DNA of 64,000 nucleotides, taken from assembly GCA_965153455.1 (NCBI GenBank), contig OZ234495.1, forward strand, positions 25,664,875 through 25,728,874, written 5' to 3'. The notes under the pieces were generated by a model. It worked only from the letters and a program-made list of their open reading frames with translations, was not told the origin of the DNA and searched no databases. The position numbers were made by a program, and so were the translations under genes. Positions 1 to 12,054 of the stretch are shown piece after piece. Positions within the stretch are counted from its first letter, which is position 1. Each line of letters starts with the position of its first letter. Source of the stretch: Sphagnum compactum (Eukaryota > Bryophyta > Sphagnopsida > Sphagnales).

Positions 1-2990
1 CTATGATAAAGCATGAAAATGTTGTTATAAGACAAGCATGACTTGATCAAATCAAATCTTTTATATATATTAAAAAACTCATTTGGTGATCCTCGTCCCT
101 TATACAAATATGATGTATTAGAATTTCTAAAATCCATTTGTTTAAATAATATAATATATTATACATGGATGTTAGTTCTAATTATTATTATAGTACCTCA
201 CAACCTTTGACATTAATTATGTTATCTATAAAAATATATAATTTTCAAAAACAATTGTGACAAAAATCATGTTTAAAAAAAAAAGATATATTTTATTATT
301 GAAATGAAATCTTCAAAATCCATCAATTATTCCAAACCATGTGTTGAGTCTACCTTTGTATTATAATAATAAATTTTCTTAAATTAATTTTGAAAATATT
401 ATGAATCTACTAAATCATGCATTTTTTTTACACCTTATGAATATGTTGTAAGGGTTGCCACATTTTTTCAATGTGTGTCCTTACTTGAATTAAATGCATG
501 AGAGGATGAATGACTTGTTGCCATAGATGTTTTACAAAAAGAAAAGAGAAAAACAAAGAAGGTGACAATACAAAGGATGAAGAAAAAGAAGTGATGTAAT
601 TTGTGGTCAATACACCAATGCTTGCAAAGGTGGGGTGCAAATTAAAATTACTAAGAAAATTTTGAAAACCATACAAATTGATCACAATACTTTTATTTTT
701 AAAAATCATATATACATTTCATTTTTTATGTAGTTGAAACATGTTCAAAGCCTAGCTCTTGATTTCAATTCTACATTCCTCAAAGATTTAATATTTTTGT
801 TAAATCAATTGCATATAAACCAAAAATCACATGTCTCTCAACCTATTATCATTGTGTATCACACTAAGGTCTTAAAAGCTTTGAGATTCCTTTGTACATG
901 TTATTATTTTTAAATGCATGATTCATATTCAAGTGCATTTGTCTTTCACCTTTTCATTCAACAATTATGCTTTTAGGCTTCATGGCCTATGAAATAATAC
1001 TTTTTTTTTCAAAACATGAATTCACAATTATAATTGAAGTTTTGACTTATAGATCATGATTGCAAAATGTGAAAGTCCTAAATTTCAGCATTTAATTTCA
1101 TATATGAAAAGAACATATCTTTTTGCATTTTAAAAGCACATTTTATATCGATACATTTTTACATTATTTTGATTTAAATTTTTTTCATAATGTTTAGAAC
1201 TCCAACAAATGGTAACAATTAATTGTTTCGCATGATGGTAGGTTTTGGTTTATATGAAAAATCAAAATTTCAAATAAATTAATATTAAATTTCATTATAA
1301 TTCAAAATTAGAATTGAATTATTATTTTAAAATAATTAATAATGGTTGTAATCAAAATAAAAACAACACAATGTATTTTCATTAGCAAAACATATGGATT
1401 AAATTGTTTTAAATTATTTTAAACATTATCATTTAACAATAATTTAATATCAGCTCCACACATGATTTGAAGGTGGACATTTTATTTTGTCCCTTTTCAC
1501 CACCCTCTCTTTGGAATGGGTAAACAAGTTTTTCCTTACCAATTATTTTTCTTTTCAAATCAATTGAAAATATTTTCCCCTTCAACTTTGGTTCGTTTTA
1601 GAATTAATGAATCCAACCCCTCCCCTTTCGCACCCCCCCCCTCGCCCAAACATTTATGAATAACTAAGTAAAACATATTAATTCATGCTAACTTAAAGTA
1701 ATTTCATCATCCAACTTTTGAAGCACATGTCTTTAACATCCCACCCATGAAATTGTGAGCATCTTAATTCATTACATCAAATTGTGTTTATTGACTATGG
1801 CTAATGATTCATGTAAAACCTATTATGTGTGGGAGTTTATGTACATTTATTAAATTTATTTTGAGAATGCATTCTAACCCAAGTTCCAACACATGTCAAC
1901 CTATCGTGCTTAAGCAAGGGTGTGCCTTCATTACAACAAAAGGTGTCATTATACGTTAACTGATTTCACTATGACACATTTAGGGTATAATGACATCATA
2001 AACCCAACAAAAGGTGAATAGTGAACTACACCCACATTTTGGAGTTGCAGTGCTTCCAAATAAAATCAATTGGATGGTATTTAATCCAATTATGTATATG
2101 TAATATGAACCACTCATGTTGAAAACGTTAGGTTTATGGCCATGAAGTTTGTATATTTACATATAAGATTAAATCAAAAAGTAAATATTTATGTTCTAAA
2201 AAAATTTGAATTTAATTTTCAAACCAAACAAATTTAACAAATCCATAGTTCTTAAGCCTTTAAACCATTGTGATTGTTCAAAAGTGGGTTTGTTAGGCCA
2301 AGGTCTTGAAAGGACATCCCAAGATGGGACCTACTTACCAAACATTTTGAATCTAAATGCCCTTAATATAAATTCAAATCAGTGGGGCATTTTGGTTCAA
2401 GGATGACCTAAACTTGGTCAATGATAATTTAACACACTTTAAAAACACTAAGAATGATGAAAAATGACAAAAGAACCAAAAAAAAAAAAGAATGCCAACA
2501 AGAATTGGTGAAATTATAATAAATAATAACAACGGTGTTATAAAAGGCATGCTAGAAACACCTTGAAAGGGCACCATGTTGGATAGGAAAATTTTCATTT
2601 TGGGCAAAGGGGGGCACCAATGGACATTGAAGGCACTAAATATCACAACAACACATTTTGGGTTTTGCAATTAGCCTTTACAATTACATTATAGTCTAAA
2701 AGGACATATGCGACTAATAACTAGTGAATTGTTAAACCCATATCATTTCACTCATTTAGTCACAAGGGACGTTTGGTTGCAAAGCCTAGTCATTTTAATG
2801 ACTAATATTTTGAATTTTTTTATAATAATGAAAATTCCATGTCATTAACCTTGGTCTAATATGTAAAGTGCATGCCATCTCAATTTAGTCGTTTTATTTA
2901 ACTAAATGTTACAAAAGACGCCTTGATGGATGGATGACATGTGTCAAAAATCTATAAACATATGTTATGAATCATTACACATGACCAAAA
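1..2990. other. Non-coding AT-rich DNA
   Basis: I see no gene here. The sequence is AT-rich with many short A and T runs, and its ORFs are short and have no recognisable protein features. A C-rich patch lies near 1,617-1,645. No repeat larger than a few tens of bases stood out. Confidence 0.6.
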
Positions 2991-4340
2991 GTCAACTTAA
3001 CTTAGCCCATGTAACTAGCATAACCAAAAGTCAGCCTAACCTAGCTCACCTAACCAAAAGTCAACCTAACTTAATTTAGTTGGGCTAGCCACCTATGTTA
3101 AGCAACCTAGGCTACTTAACTTAGGTTAGGTGGTTTAGATTAAAAACAAACATCGGACTCCTAGTCCAAGAAGCTTAGATTAGGCTACTTAACCCAAGAC
3201 CAAGTGGCCTAGGTATTATAAGTTACAAGAGTGAGGACGAACCCCTCATCTTCACTTTGAAGTTCAAAACCTCATCCATTGCACTACCACATTTTTTATA
3301 CTAACTATATTTAATACAAACTTATAAAGCTCAACTTTTTTTGTTTTAAATTAACCTTGGCCAACCTAGATTGACCTAGGTCAACCTACTTACTACCTAC
3401 TAACCTAGCCTAAACCTAGACCCCCTTAGGTTGACTTAAGATGAATTAATTTATCAACCTATATTACTTATTAACCTAACTTAGGTTAACTTAAGCATTC
3501 TTAGGCTAAAAAAATTTAACCTAATATAACTCCTAAATTTTTTTAGGCTCTAGGCCAAACCTAGACTAAATTGGGTTGGACCTAGATTGAATTAAGTTAA
3601 TTTAGGCTAGACCTAAATTGTGTTTAAACTAGGTTAGACCTTTAAGCTATATTAGGTTGATTTGTACATTACACCTAAACTAAGTTAGGCTAATGTAAGC
3701 TACTAGACCTAAGCTCTACTAGGCTAATTTAGGCTAGACCTAACTAAAGCTAGGCTAGTCTAGGTTAGATGTATAAATAAAGAAATTAGACTAAGCACAA
3801 ATATTTAAGTGAAATATGGTTAAACTAATATAAATGAGGCTAAACATGGCTAAATAACTATTATCTACTATATATGATTGTACTTAACCTATCTCCTAGG
3901 GAGCATAGGTTCTTATTACATATTTTAGGCACCTACCTAGATATCCATTAGGTATAGTAAATATGTGATATAGTAGGAAAATACAACCTACTTGAGTATT
4001 TAGAGGTTAGCTATTCAGTGGCTCAAGTACATAATAATTAATATCATAGTCGCATCTAGTTACACAAATTTGAAGTGGTTATGAACTTGATAAAATATTT
4101 TGTAATGAAACTTCTTAGGTTGAATTGGCAAAAAACCTAAGACTAAAAACCTAGGTGAGTTTACCTAAGTTAACCTTTTAGTAAGGTAACCTATTCTAGA
4201 TATATTTTAGTATATTAGATGTAGTAAATTGATTATGTCTAGTTAAGTAACTTACAAGGTAGCCTATATTATGAAGTAGATTTTTATTAAGTAGCCTACA
4301 TACATCAGTTAACTTAATTGGTATGTTTACTTAAGCTAGT
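2990..4340. repeat. Degenerate CTAGG/TTAGG-rich simple-sequence tract
   Basis: About 1.3 kb is saturated with the words CCTAG, CTAGG, TTAGG and AACCTA in both orientations, for example around 3,060-3,190, 3,360-3,480 and 3,540-3,780. Spacing is irregular, so this is a cryptic simple-sequence region and not a clean tandem array. It has no ORF of note. It may have grown by slippage from a short CTAGGTTA-like seed. Confidence 0.7.
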
Positions 4341-6230
4341 GTGCTAAGTAGTTAAAAAGTCAAGGAGTTATGTGTCACCTTTTTCAACATGACTATTAAA
4401 TATTGTAGTCATAATTACAAGTTTAAAATATGTTGTTTAGTTACATACACATGCATGTGAATTCAAAAACCTCATGGCACACAAAACTTTATGGCATGGC
4501 ATGATAAATATTGGTGTCATAAATTCAAGACACACCAAAACTTATGGTGTTATAAAAAATCATGGATCGCCATGAAAATTTGTGACACCTTGTTACCAAA
4601 TGGCATGATCAAATCATTATTAATCACAAAAGACAACAATATTTTCAACTAGCTAATAAATGAAATTAATTCATCAAATCAATGACATGAATCATGATGT
4701 TGACGAATAGTCACATTATCTTTTTGGCATATAGCATGCGATGTCATCATCATGGGAGATTGAATTGATACTAATCACAAAGGTGGATGATTCTTGCAAT
4801 TAATTAATTTATTTAGAATATATTCTTAAAATTTCAAAAATAAATATATTTAAACCCACTAATCATTATATTGATTGTAGTTGCAAAATCATGACATCAC
4901 ATGACATCTCAATGGCCTTTGCAACTACATAGTGATTTTTGTGACCAAGTAGTTATAATTATAATTGAAAAGGACAATAGTCGTTTTTTGACCATTCAAA
5001 AAACCCATAATGTGTTGTTGTGTATGACATCAAAGGACATTAAAAAAACACCAAAAAATACATAAGGGATGTTGGGGACACCATGGTCAAAAACATTTTA
5101 TATATTTCCAAAATACAAAAGGCGTTACAGGCCATTGGAAAGCATGAAAGGAAAGACATTAAGGGACATTAGAACAGCCCCCTTGGGGGGGGTGTGCAAT
5201 AAAGGGTGCCAAAAAGGACATTGAAAACAAGATGAATGCCATGTATGTCACCAACAAATGTTCGAAATGCTAAAAAGGTTAATATTTTTCATAGGTGACA
5301 AAATGTCGTGTTATAGAATGAATGGAAAACAAAACTGATTCATGGACAATTTATATGATCATGGATTACCATGTTTGATCATTTATTATCTTTCCTTCAA
5401 AATCATTTAATTTTGAAATATATTCATGTTTTGTCCTTTTGTCAATTCATTGTCACTAGTAATGTGAAGCAACACAAAACTTGAATTAAGATAAAACAAA
5501 GCCACAAAACACCAAAGCTAGATCACACCAAGGGTTAGTAACCCAATATTTTTATTCAATTTAACCCTCTTGACTTGGGATAATTTGAAGGTTAAAATGT
5601 TAAATTGATTTAAATATAAAAAATGAATTAACCTTTATGTTATTCACACAAGGGGATAAATAAAATATTATAATGCCTATCAATTTAACCATACATTGAA
5701 CCATTCACATTGAAGGGTTTTCCAAAATACTCAAAAAGCTTAAGTAGCTTGGGGACACTTTAGATTTTTTCCATGCTACCCAAAAAATTAGGCACTCTAA
5801 AAGGTTCCTAATAAATTGTTTCCAAGATGTTAAAAACACATTTAACAATTTCGAAAATTTTATGTTACGTATTATTTTGGGCAGATATGTAGGTTGAAAT
5901 TTTTTCATTTCTACTTAAAATTTTGGGAACTCAAAAAATCCTAATGCTAAAAAACATTGGGGAAAAAATTGTCCAAGATGTTCAAGAACGTTTGGGTAAT
6001 TTTTAGTCTACACTAGCTTAACCTAGCTTAGGGTATTATTAACTATTAACTATGATAATAATGATGATAATAATGTAATTAATTTATCCATTCTCACAAC
6101 TAACTATAGATAAAATAATTATAATTATATAGACTATTTACTTAATATTTTCAATATTTAATATTATAGTTTATAATGATATTATTAGTTAATGTTATTT
6201 ATAATGTTTAATAAAATTAGTATTTAGACT
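4341..6230. other. Non-coding AT-rich DNA
   Basis: No gene is recognisable. There is a small C/G palindromic patch near 5,178-5,191 and the rest is AT-rich. The short minus-strand ORF at 5,705-5,908 has no family-like features. Confidence 0.55.
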
Positions 6231-7233
6231 GTTGGAAGCAAAAGTTTGGGAGATTTTATTAACGAGGACTAGAGGGTTGTCCAATAAAAAAAAAATCCTT
6301 TTTAGAATGTTAGCATTTGCAATATTCATACTCTGAATGATTTTGTATAGAGTCTCATAAGTGTGGAGCTTCCTGTAAGCCCACTTGGTTTGTTCTTTCT
6401 TTGTAGCCAGTTTCTCTATACTTTGTCTTCCTTTTCTGTGTGTTTGTTTTGTCCCCTCAAGTCTTTTCTTTTTGTGCTTCTACTTGTGTTTTTTGTTGCT
6501 TCCAGGCTTCCAACACAAATTCAGTACACAGGTTAGTGTTTACATTGGCCTATATCCATGGTAGGGAGCTGATGAAGTCAATCTTGAAGTTGTGATAGAG
6601 AATGCACTCTTCTACATGTTACTTTTGATGGTCCTTGAACAAGTGAAAGATTGTCACTGTTTTCATACTCCAAGTGAGTATATTTTGATTTTCTTGTTTT
6701 GGTTTTATCTTTGTTGTATTGTCCTTTGTTCACAGTTTTGTAAGTCCTTTTCTTGAAATCTTTCTTTGACATAAGTAGAAGTTTAAACCTTGTTCTGACT
6801 TTCTTAATTGTGAGAATAGAGGTTTCTTGATTCTCATGGGAGATATTTCTGTTTCTTGCATGAGAAACAGTTCATAGAACATAATTCTCCTGAGTGGAAT
6901 GAATTGTACTAGCTCTCAGCTGGATCAAAGATTGCTTTATAGTTGACACTCTAATATCTCACTTGTATCACTTTATTGTTATTCCTTTGCTTTTGTGTTT
7001 TATGGATTGTCTGTTCATATGGTCATTGAACTAACAATGATATGTAATATCAAAGCAAATGCAGCTATGGCCCCTTACAAAAGCTCAACCAAAGATCCAT
7101 TGATCGGTTTGTCAGAAGCATGGCAAGTTCTTCATCTTAAACTTGAAAGTATTATAGTCATCTTCTCTATTTATCATCTTTAAGGTGAATTTTATCTTTA
7201 CTTGACATCAAGAGGCTTGTGTTGTGGTTGCAG
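6231..7233. other. Unassigned sequence upstream of the RPB2-like fragment
   Basis: Base composition is less AT-rich and more transcript-like than the preceding 6 kb, with T-rich pyrimidine stretches as in plant introns or UTRs. Short ORFs (for example 6,995-7,183 plus) match no family I know. It could be intronic remains of the gene whose fragment follows at 7,235. Confidence 0.35.
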
Positions 7234-7234
7234 T

Positions 7235-7321
7235 TATGTAAAAGAGATTCTGCAAAAGGAAATGCTCCCTCATGTTAGAACTGGGGAGATTTGTGAGACT
7301 AAGAAAACATATTTTTTTGGG
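7235..7321 (+). pseudogene. RNA polymerase II second-largest-subunit (RPB2-like) fragment
   Basis: About 29 residues read like the conserved RPB2 segment containing [12 protein letters not shown] followed by GE.CETKK and an aromatic-aromatic-F-G end. In plant RPB2 this lies before the DDRDH block. A possible splice acceptor (TTGCAG) sits just upstream. The expected continuation (a conserved histidine-arginine-leucine stretch, then DDRDH and RLDLAGPL) is missing: the frame continues to a stop near 7,522 without family similarity. It is therefore a lone exon piece, either a retrocopy remnant or a genomic fragment. RPB2 is the catalytic-core partner of RPB1 in mRNA synthesis, and this fragment cannot encode it. 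Assignment to RPB2 over the Pol I, Pol III or Pol IV/V paralogues is tentative. Confidence 0.55.
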
Positions 7322-7714
7322 GATATGTTGCTTGGTTATCAATTAATGGCCACATCTCAAATACACCATTTCTTTCTAACTTGTAATTCTTATGAATGCA
7401 AGTATTATCTACAAGTGGGACGAGTGGCTACCAATAATAAAAATAAGCTTCCAAAAAATTCCCTTGATTCTGCAACCAGTGAGCTGCAGTTGCAAGTGAA
7501 AATTCTTTTGCTGATCTTGTGAACTATACATTTGTGGAGTGTATCCTAGGCTTAGAAAGTACTTACAACTATGTTTAGCCACAATAAGAAGGTTCTGCAA
7601 GCTATTCTCTATGAGAGAGAGAGTGGGGGCGGACTTTAGCTGTCACAACCCCATCAAGTTTATGGTTGACTAGGTTGCAAAAGTAGGTAGATTGTGATGG
7701 GAAAGTAGGCCTGG
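7322..7714. other. Spacer between RPB2-like fragment and CACTA-like element
   Basis: No gene is seen. A short GAGAGA run lies at 7,612-7,622. The left target-site copy of the element follows at 7,715-7,717. Confidence 0.5.
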
Positions 7715-8227
7715 TTACACTAGAAGAAATCTGGGTTTTTGTAACCAACCAATTTGCGACTAGTTGCGACTATTTGACATTTACAACTACTTTTTGCATT
7801 TGGTCTTGCTTGCAACTACTCTATGACTAACTTGCGACTAATGGATTTTTTCATCCTTTCATTTGGATAGCTTTCAACACAATTTCCATCCAAGAAGACC
7901 CTTCTACCTACCATTAGTTGCAAATGTCACCAAATGAGTCGTAGCCCTGTGGGTATTCCAAATGTATTATACATATTTTAGGCATAAGGGGTCCACAATT
8001 GTGTATTGAATGTATTCTACTCATTATTATATGGGTACATACTAAGATGTACCCATATATTACTGGTTATGTATAATGGTCACAGCCTCTAGTGATGAGC
8101 TCCCAGCTGTAAGAGCAAATCCCTGGCTATGTCCATGCACGCTTCAATTCAATGTCAAGAGGCATTTGTGATCTGATGATCTGAACATGGTTCTTTGGGT
8201 TGTGATGATATTCATGGAGCTGTGCAG

Positions 8228-8407
8228 GCTAAGCGCAACCCACTTGAGAATCCACCCTTGAAGCTTGTGTGTCAGGCTTCAACAGCAGCTCCCATATACT
8301 TGCCTGCTGTGCAGTTCAGCTTTCCGGATCCTGCAGAAGGGGCACATCCAGCTCCCCACACAAGACAGTTCGACATGGTTAATGGAGGAGTGGCTGTCAA
8401 CAATCCG
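8228..8407 (+). pseudogene. Patatin-like phospholipase exon fragment
   Basis: A single 60-codon exon is bounded by an acceptor (CTGTGCAG) and a donor (GTAATT). It reads like the part of plant patatins that follows the active-site serine region: the family's TSAAP.YLPA stretch appears as ASTAAPIYLPA, and the DGGVAANNP stretch as NGGVAVNNP. The rest of the enzyme, including the GxSxG nucleophile elbow, is absent on both sides. The catalytic Asp of the Ser-Asp dyad is replaced by Asn (codon AAT). Patatins are lipid acyl hydrolases that release fatty acids from membrane lipids, and this fragment cannot do so. It lies inside the CACTA-like element 535 bp upstream of the G-patch gene start and on the same strand, consistent with transposon capture. 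Family assignment is fairly secure. Confidence 0.75.
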
Positions 8408-8526
8408 GTAATTGGTTTCTCTTCCTTCCTCATATTTCTGTAATCTATTTCCTCATATCATTAAAGAGCCCTAAATCCTATCACAATTTTAGAATCCTAA
8501 GCTTAAAAAAAAAGTCTTGGAGTTTT

Positions 8527-8701
8527 AAACCCTAAAAACCTTGACCCCCAAAAAATCTTTGGAGCAGGCCGCTTTTAGTCCAAGTAGATGATGTCTACAC
8601 CAAACCCCAAAATGATCTCAGCTTAAAACCCTAACCCTAAAAAAAACCTGAACACCAAACCCTAGAAACGATTATAACCCTAATAATATACCAAACCCTA
8701 A
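8527..8701 (+). promoter_or_regulatory. Cluster of telo-box motifs upstream of the G-patch gene
   Basis: AAACCCTAA-type motifs occur at 8,527, 8,625-8,640 (two overlapping), 8,657, 8,676 and 8,693, all within about 420 bp of the ATG at 8,943. Telo-boxes are known in plant promoters of translation and ribosome-biogenesis genes, which suits a PINX1-like nucleolar protein. This suggests the element captured the gene together with its promoter. Confidence 0.5.
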
Positions 8702-8942
8702 GGTATCACGGTTTGTTTTCCAGTGAAGAAGATTCGCCTTGCGATGGCGGCCAAAGGATTCCACATGCTCTTCACGAGCATGTGCCAGTGCGGAAGCTTG
8801 CCTCTGATGTAAAAAGGCTCCGAAGAAAAAGAGTGTTATGTGAAAGAACCTGGAGCGCATTTGTTTTGGTCTTCGAATTTTTTTTTGGGGGGGGGGAGGT
8901 TCCGGGGAACAGTCTGTCTGGATTATTGATTGAGAGGAGACG

Positions 8943-11900
8943 ATGGGTGGTGCTGTGCTGTTCGAGGGTGCCAAAGAGTCTCCGGCATTCCGACTCATGA
9001 CACAGATGGTGTGTGTTTTTCCCCTTCTTCGCTTTTCTCTCACTCCCCCTTTTGTTCTTCTTGTATTCTTTAGCTTCTTTCAGTGCAGGATTTTTGTAGG
9101 GACTTGTGGAAAAATTTCTGATGCTGAATTCGAAGTCTTGATCTCATGGAAAGAAGGAAATAAAATAAATGTTCCTAAGCATCATGCTGTTGTTGCTTAG
9201 GTTTTTTCTTTAATTGCAAGTGCAGAATTCATTCGGGGGTTCTTGGAGAGAACCAATAATAAGCAAGCAAGCTTGGTTGCGAATTTGGGAACAGTTTTTT
9301 TTTTCCCCCTATTGTTAGCCAGAAGTTCATCAAACACTTGTGAATGCGTGTTTTTGGCAATGGAAAAGATTCTAGTCATGTTTATCATTTGCAGTTTCTC
9401 TTTTGATTTGTTGCAGGGCTGGGCAGAAGGCTCTGGATTGGGGAAGGACAATCAGGGAATGAATCAACACGCATGTGTTTGATAACATTCTCAAGAACCT
9501 CAAAGTGGTATGTATCACCTCTCAAAGCGCTTTCTTTTTGTGAGTTTGTAAGTTGATGTTATTGTTCTCTTCTCACTCATGTATGAACTTCTGAGATATA
9601 CTGTCCAGTGGATAAGCCTTTCAATATTGAGATGGTTATGTGTTCTCAGAAGAGTGGGTCAGTGTCAAATATTGCCTTTCTTGTGTCTGTTTTTATGCTC
9701 TTTGGATTCCCAGGGTGTAGCTCAAAGTGTGGATTTTGAGGTGGCAATCAAGCCTGAGTCTGGGAGAATCAGTGCAACAGAGATTTTGCTTGGTGTTGAC
9801 TTGGGTTAGCTGGGTGGTTGTGGTGGCATGTGAACAGCAAGCTGCAGGTTCTGATACCAAAGAATGTGCCTTTTTCTTTTGTTTATGAGAAAGAGAGGAT
9901 CCTTTTTATAGGCTCCTTCTGTTGAATCTCAATAAGGTTTTTTCATGGGGGAGATTTATCTTCTGAAGATAGTTCATAAATGTTGTGGAATTCACAATGC
10001 TGCCAGGCATGATGTTTGATAGAACATTACATGGTGAATGTCATTTCTGCAGAGCTAAATTCAGAGGCAGAGGATGAGCATCAGGGTGAAGCCACAGAGG
10101 TTGAAGCAAAGAAAGTCGCTCATCCTCAAGGGAGGTGAGTACATGAGTGTGGGTTGAAAATTATCATTACACAACTACATTATTGCTCCCATTTACTGAA
10201 TGATCACCAACATTGTTGAACGCTAGTTCTTAGCCAGATGTCATATGGTGTTGAGATTTGGTCCCTGAGCAATAGATGGATTTGCTAAGAAGAAGGGAGT
10301 CAACATGAGGATACTACATCCAACCAGGCATGATTGATGTAGATTACAAATCCTCTTCTTGATTGTGTCAGTGTCAAGTCAATGTATATTTCTGTGGTTG
10401 ATCAGATGAAATGATCAATTGAAGTACCCTGTCAGATTTATGAACCTTGATATGTGGCACAGGGACAAGAGGAGAGAATGTGGGAAAGTGGTTAATCATT
10501 ACTCTGAAACTGACCTTCAATCCATTCTGGTGAACATTCCATCTTTCCTGTCTCACTTGAGAGGGAGATGGGTGGAGTTGACATTAGGGCACACAGAAAA
10601 GTGGTTGCTTGAAAGTAGCTCTTTGTCAAGCTTTGGGAAGTCTGCATGTCAATAATGTGATGCTTACATTATCTCTTTCACATTATTTGGCCGTATCTTT
10701 TCTCAACAGAAAAATCGTCTGTTGGCTTGTTGGGTGTTACTGGAAAACCACGTGGAAGTGATTGGTTTACACAATGGTTGTTTTACATGACAGGGTTGCA
10801 AGAGTGATGAGAATGGAGCTCAAGTTGTACTTGAAGTGTCAGCAGAGGCCCCTAAGGCAAAGATTGAAAACAAGGACGCTGAATTGTCTGTGACTGTCAG
10901 TAAGAAGAAGTCAAAGATGAAGGTAGATAAGATCTCAACAGGTGGGCACCCTCATCTGTATCTGTTTCTCTTTGTGATTGTTGTCTATTGTTCATTCAAA
11001 AGCAAAGACCTGTATTGTACTGATTTTTAGGACTTACTAGAAACACATTCATTGTAAGAGGGAGATTGTGGAGCTGATTTTTTTGTGAAACGCAATATGG
11101 AGAGGCCATTCTGTGGCTGATTAGGAACCTATAAACTTGCAGTTTAATGAAACCCAATTGTTATTAATGTTGTTATTGTTGCTCTTGTTTTCTCTTTCCT
11201 TTTTGGTTGGGTTTCCTCTCATTTCATACTTGCAGATTGGGTGCTCGAAAAGATGTCAAATCTGAAATCTCCCTAACCTTATTATTTCAGGTTGAGTTAA
11301 ATTTGTACGTGTTGAGAATTTCTCAGTACTTATGAAGATATTTGTTTGCTATTTGCAGTGGTTACAACACTACTGAACAGAGAGAACAATGTATCCAAAG
11401 AAGACGTTTCTCCCAACAGAGTGAATACTGAAGCAGGTTCACCAGTTGTTACAGAATGGTGGGGTTCGAAGTATGGGTTTGTCAGAGGTGGTAAGCTTGG
11501 TTCCAAACTCCATGATGGAGACAGCAGCATCAATGAAGATGCTCCTGACCGAGCAGTAGACAAGACCACATTGAATGCACGTACTGCATTTTGTGAACAG
11601 GATCAAGAAAGCTTGTACAAACTAGTTCAGGTCAAAAAACTTGACACAGTACAGCCCAAATGGCCTATCCTTGTTTGAGAATTGCTTTGTGTTATGATGC
11701 CAGATTACTCACCAGCTTGCCTACACCTTCTTGGTGCAGGACGAGGCTACAGCAGGGAAGAGGGGTTTGGGAATCGGTGACTGCACTCGGAAACTGGGTG
11801 GAGCTCATTTCAAAGGACAGAAAACAATTTTTGGTGATGATGGTGAGAGTGATGGAAATGAAGCACAGAAGGACCAAGAAAGCAGTCTTGACCAGAGCAC

Positions 11901-12054
11901 AGATTCTGAGAATTTGCAGGCTGGTTCAGAAGATAAAATATGCAGGAAGAAACAGAAAATAGGGGATGGAATCAAAAAGGGGGGTGTAAAGCAGGAGGGG
12001 GGATCTAAGGTGAAGTTGAAGGACCTGATAGCACACTTTCTGTCAGAGGTCTGA
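8943..12054 (+). pseudogene. G-patch (D111) protein, PINX1-like, with a broken second exon
   Basis: Eight exons fit by phase and similarity: 8,943-9,008, 9,417-9,507, 9,714-9,792, 10,053-10,134, 10,463-10,529, 10,794-10,941, 11,359-11,630 and 11,740-12,054 (stop). The start gives an ESPAFRLMTQM helix. Exon 2 continues with the G-patch core GWAEGSGLGKDNQG. Later come the family motifs FDNILKNLKV, a HPQGR/KRRE junction with YSETDLQSIL, WWGSKYGFVRGG and the region with EQDQESLYKLVQ. The C terminus is Lys-rich and probably nucleolar. G-patch proteins of this type bind RNA or activate DEAH helicases in ribosome biogenesis; PINX1 also inhibits telomerase. Exon 2 is odd. It has 91 nt, so its frame breaks (TGA at 9,480) between the G-patch and FDNILKNLKV, and roughly 20-35 residues expected there are missing. 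All other junctions agree in phase. It lies within the CACTA-like element and is probably a captured, inactivated copy. Confidence 0.75.

Noticed and set aside
6231-7183. Possible LTR retrotransposon remnant
   Set aside because: No primer-binding site, paired terminal repeats or gag/pol motifs could be found.
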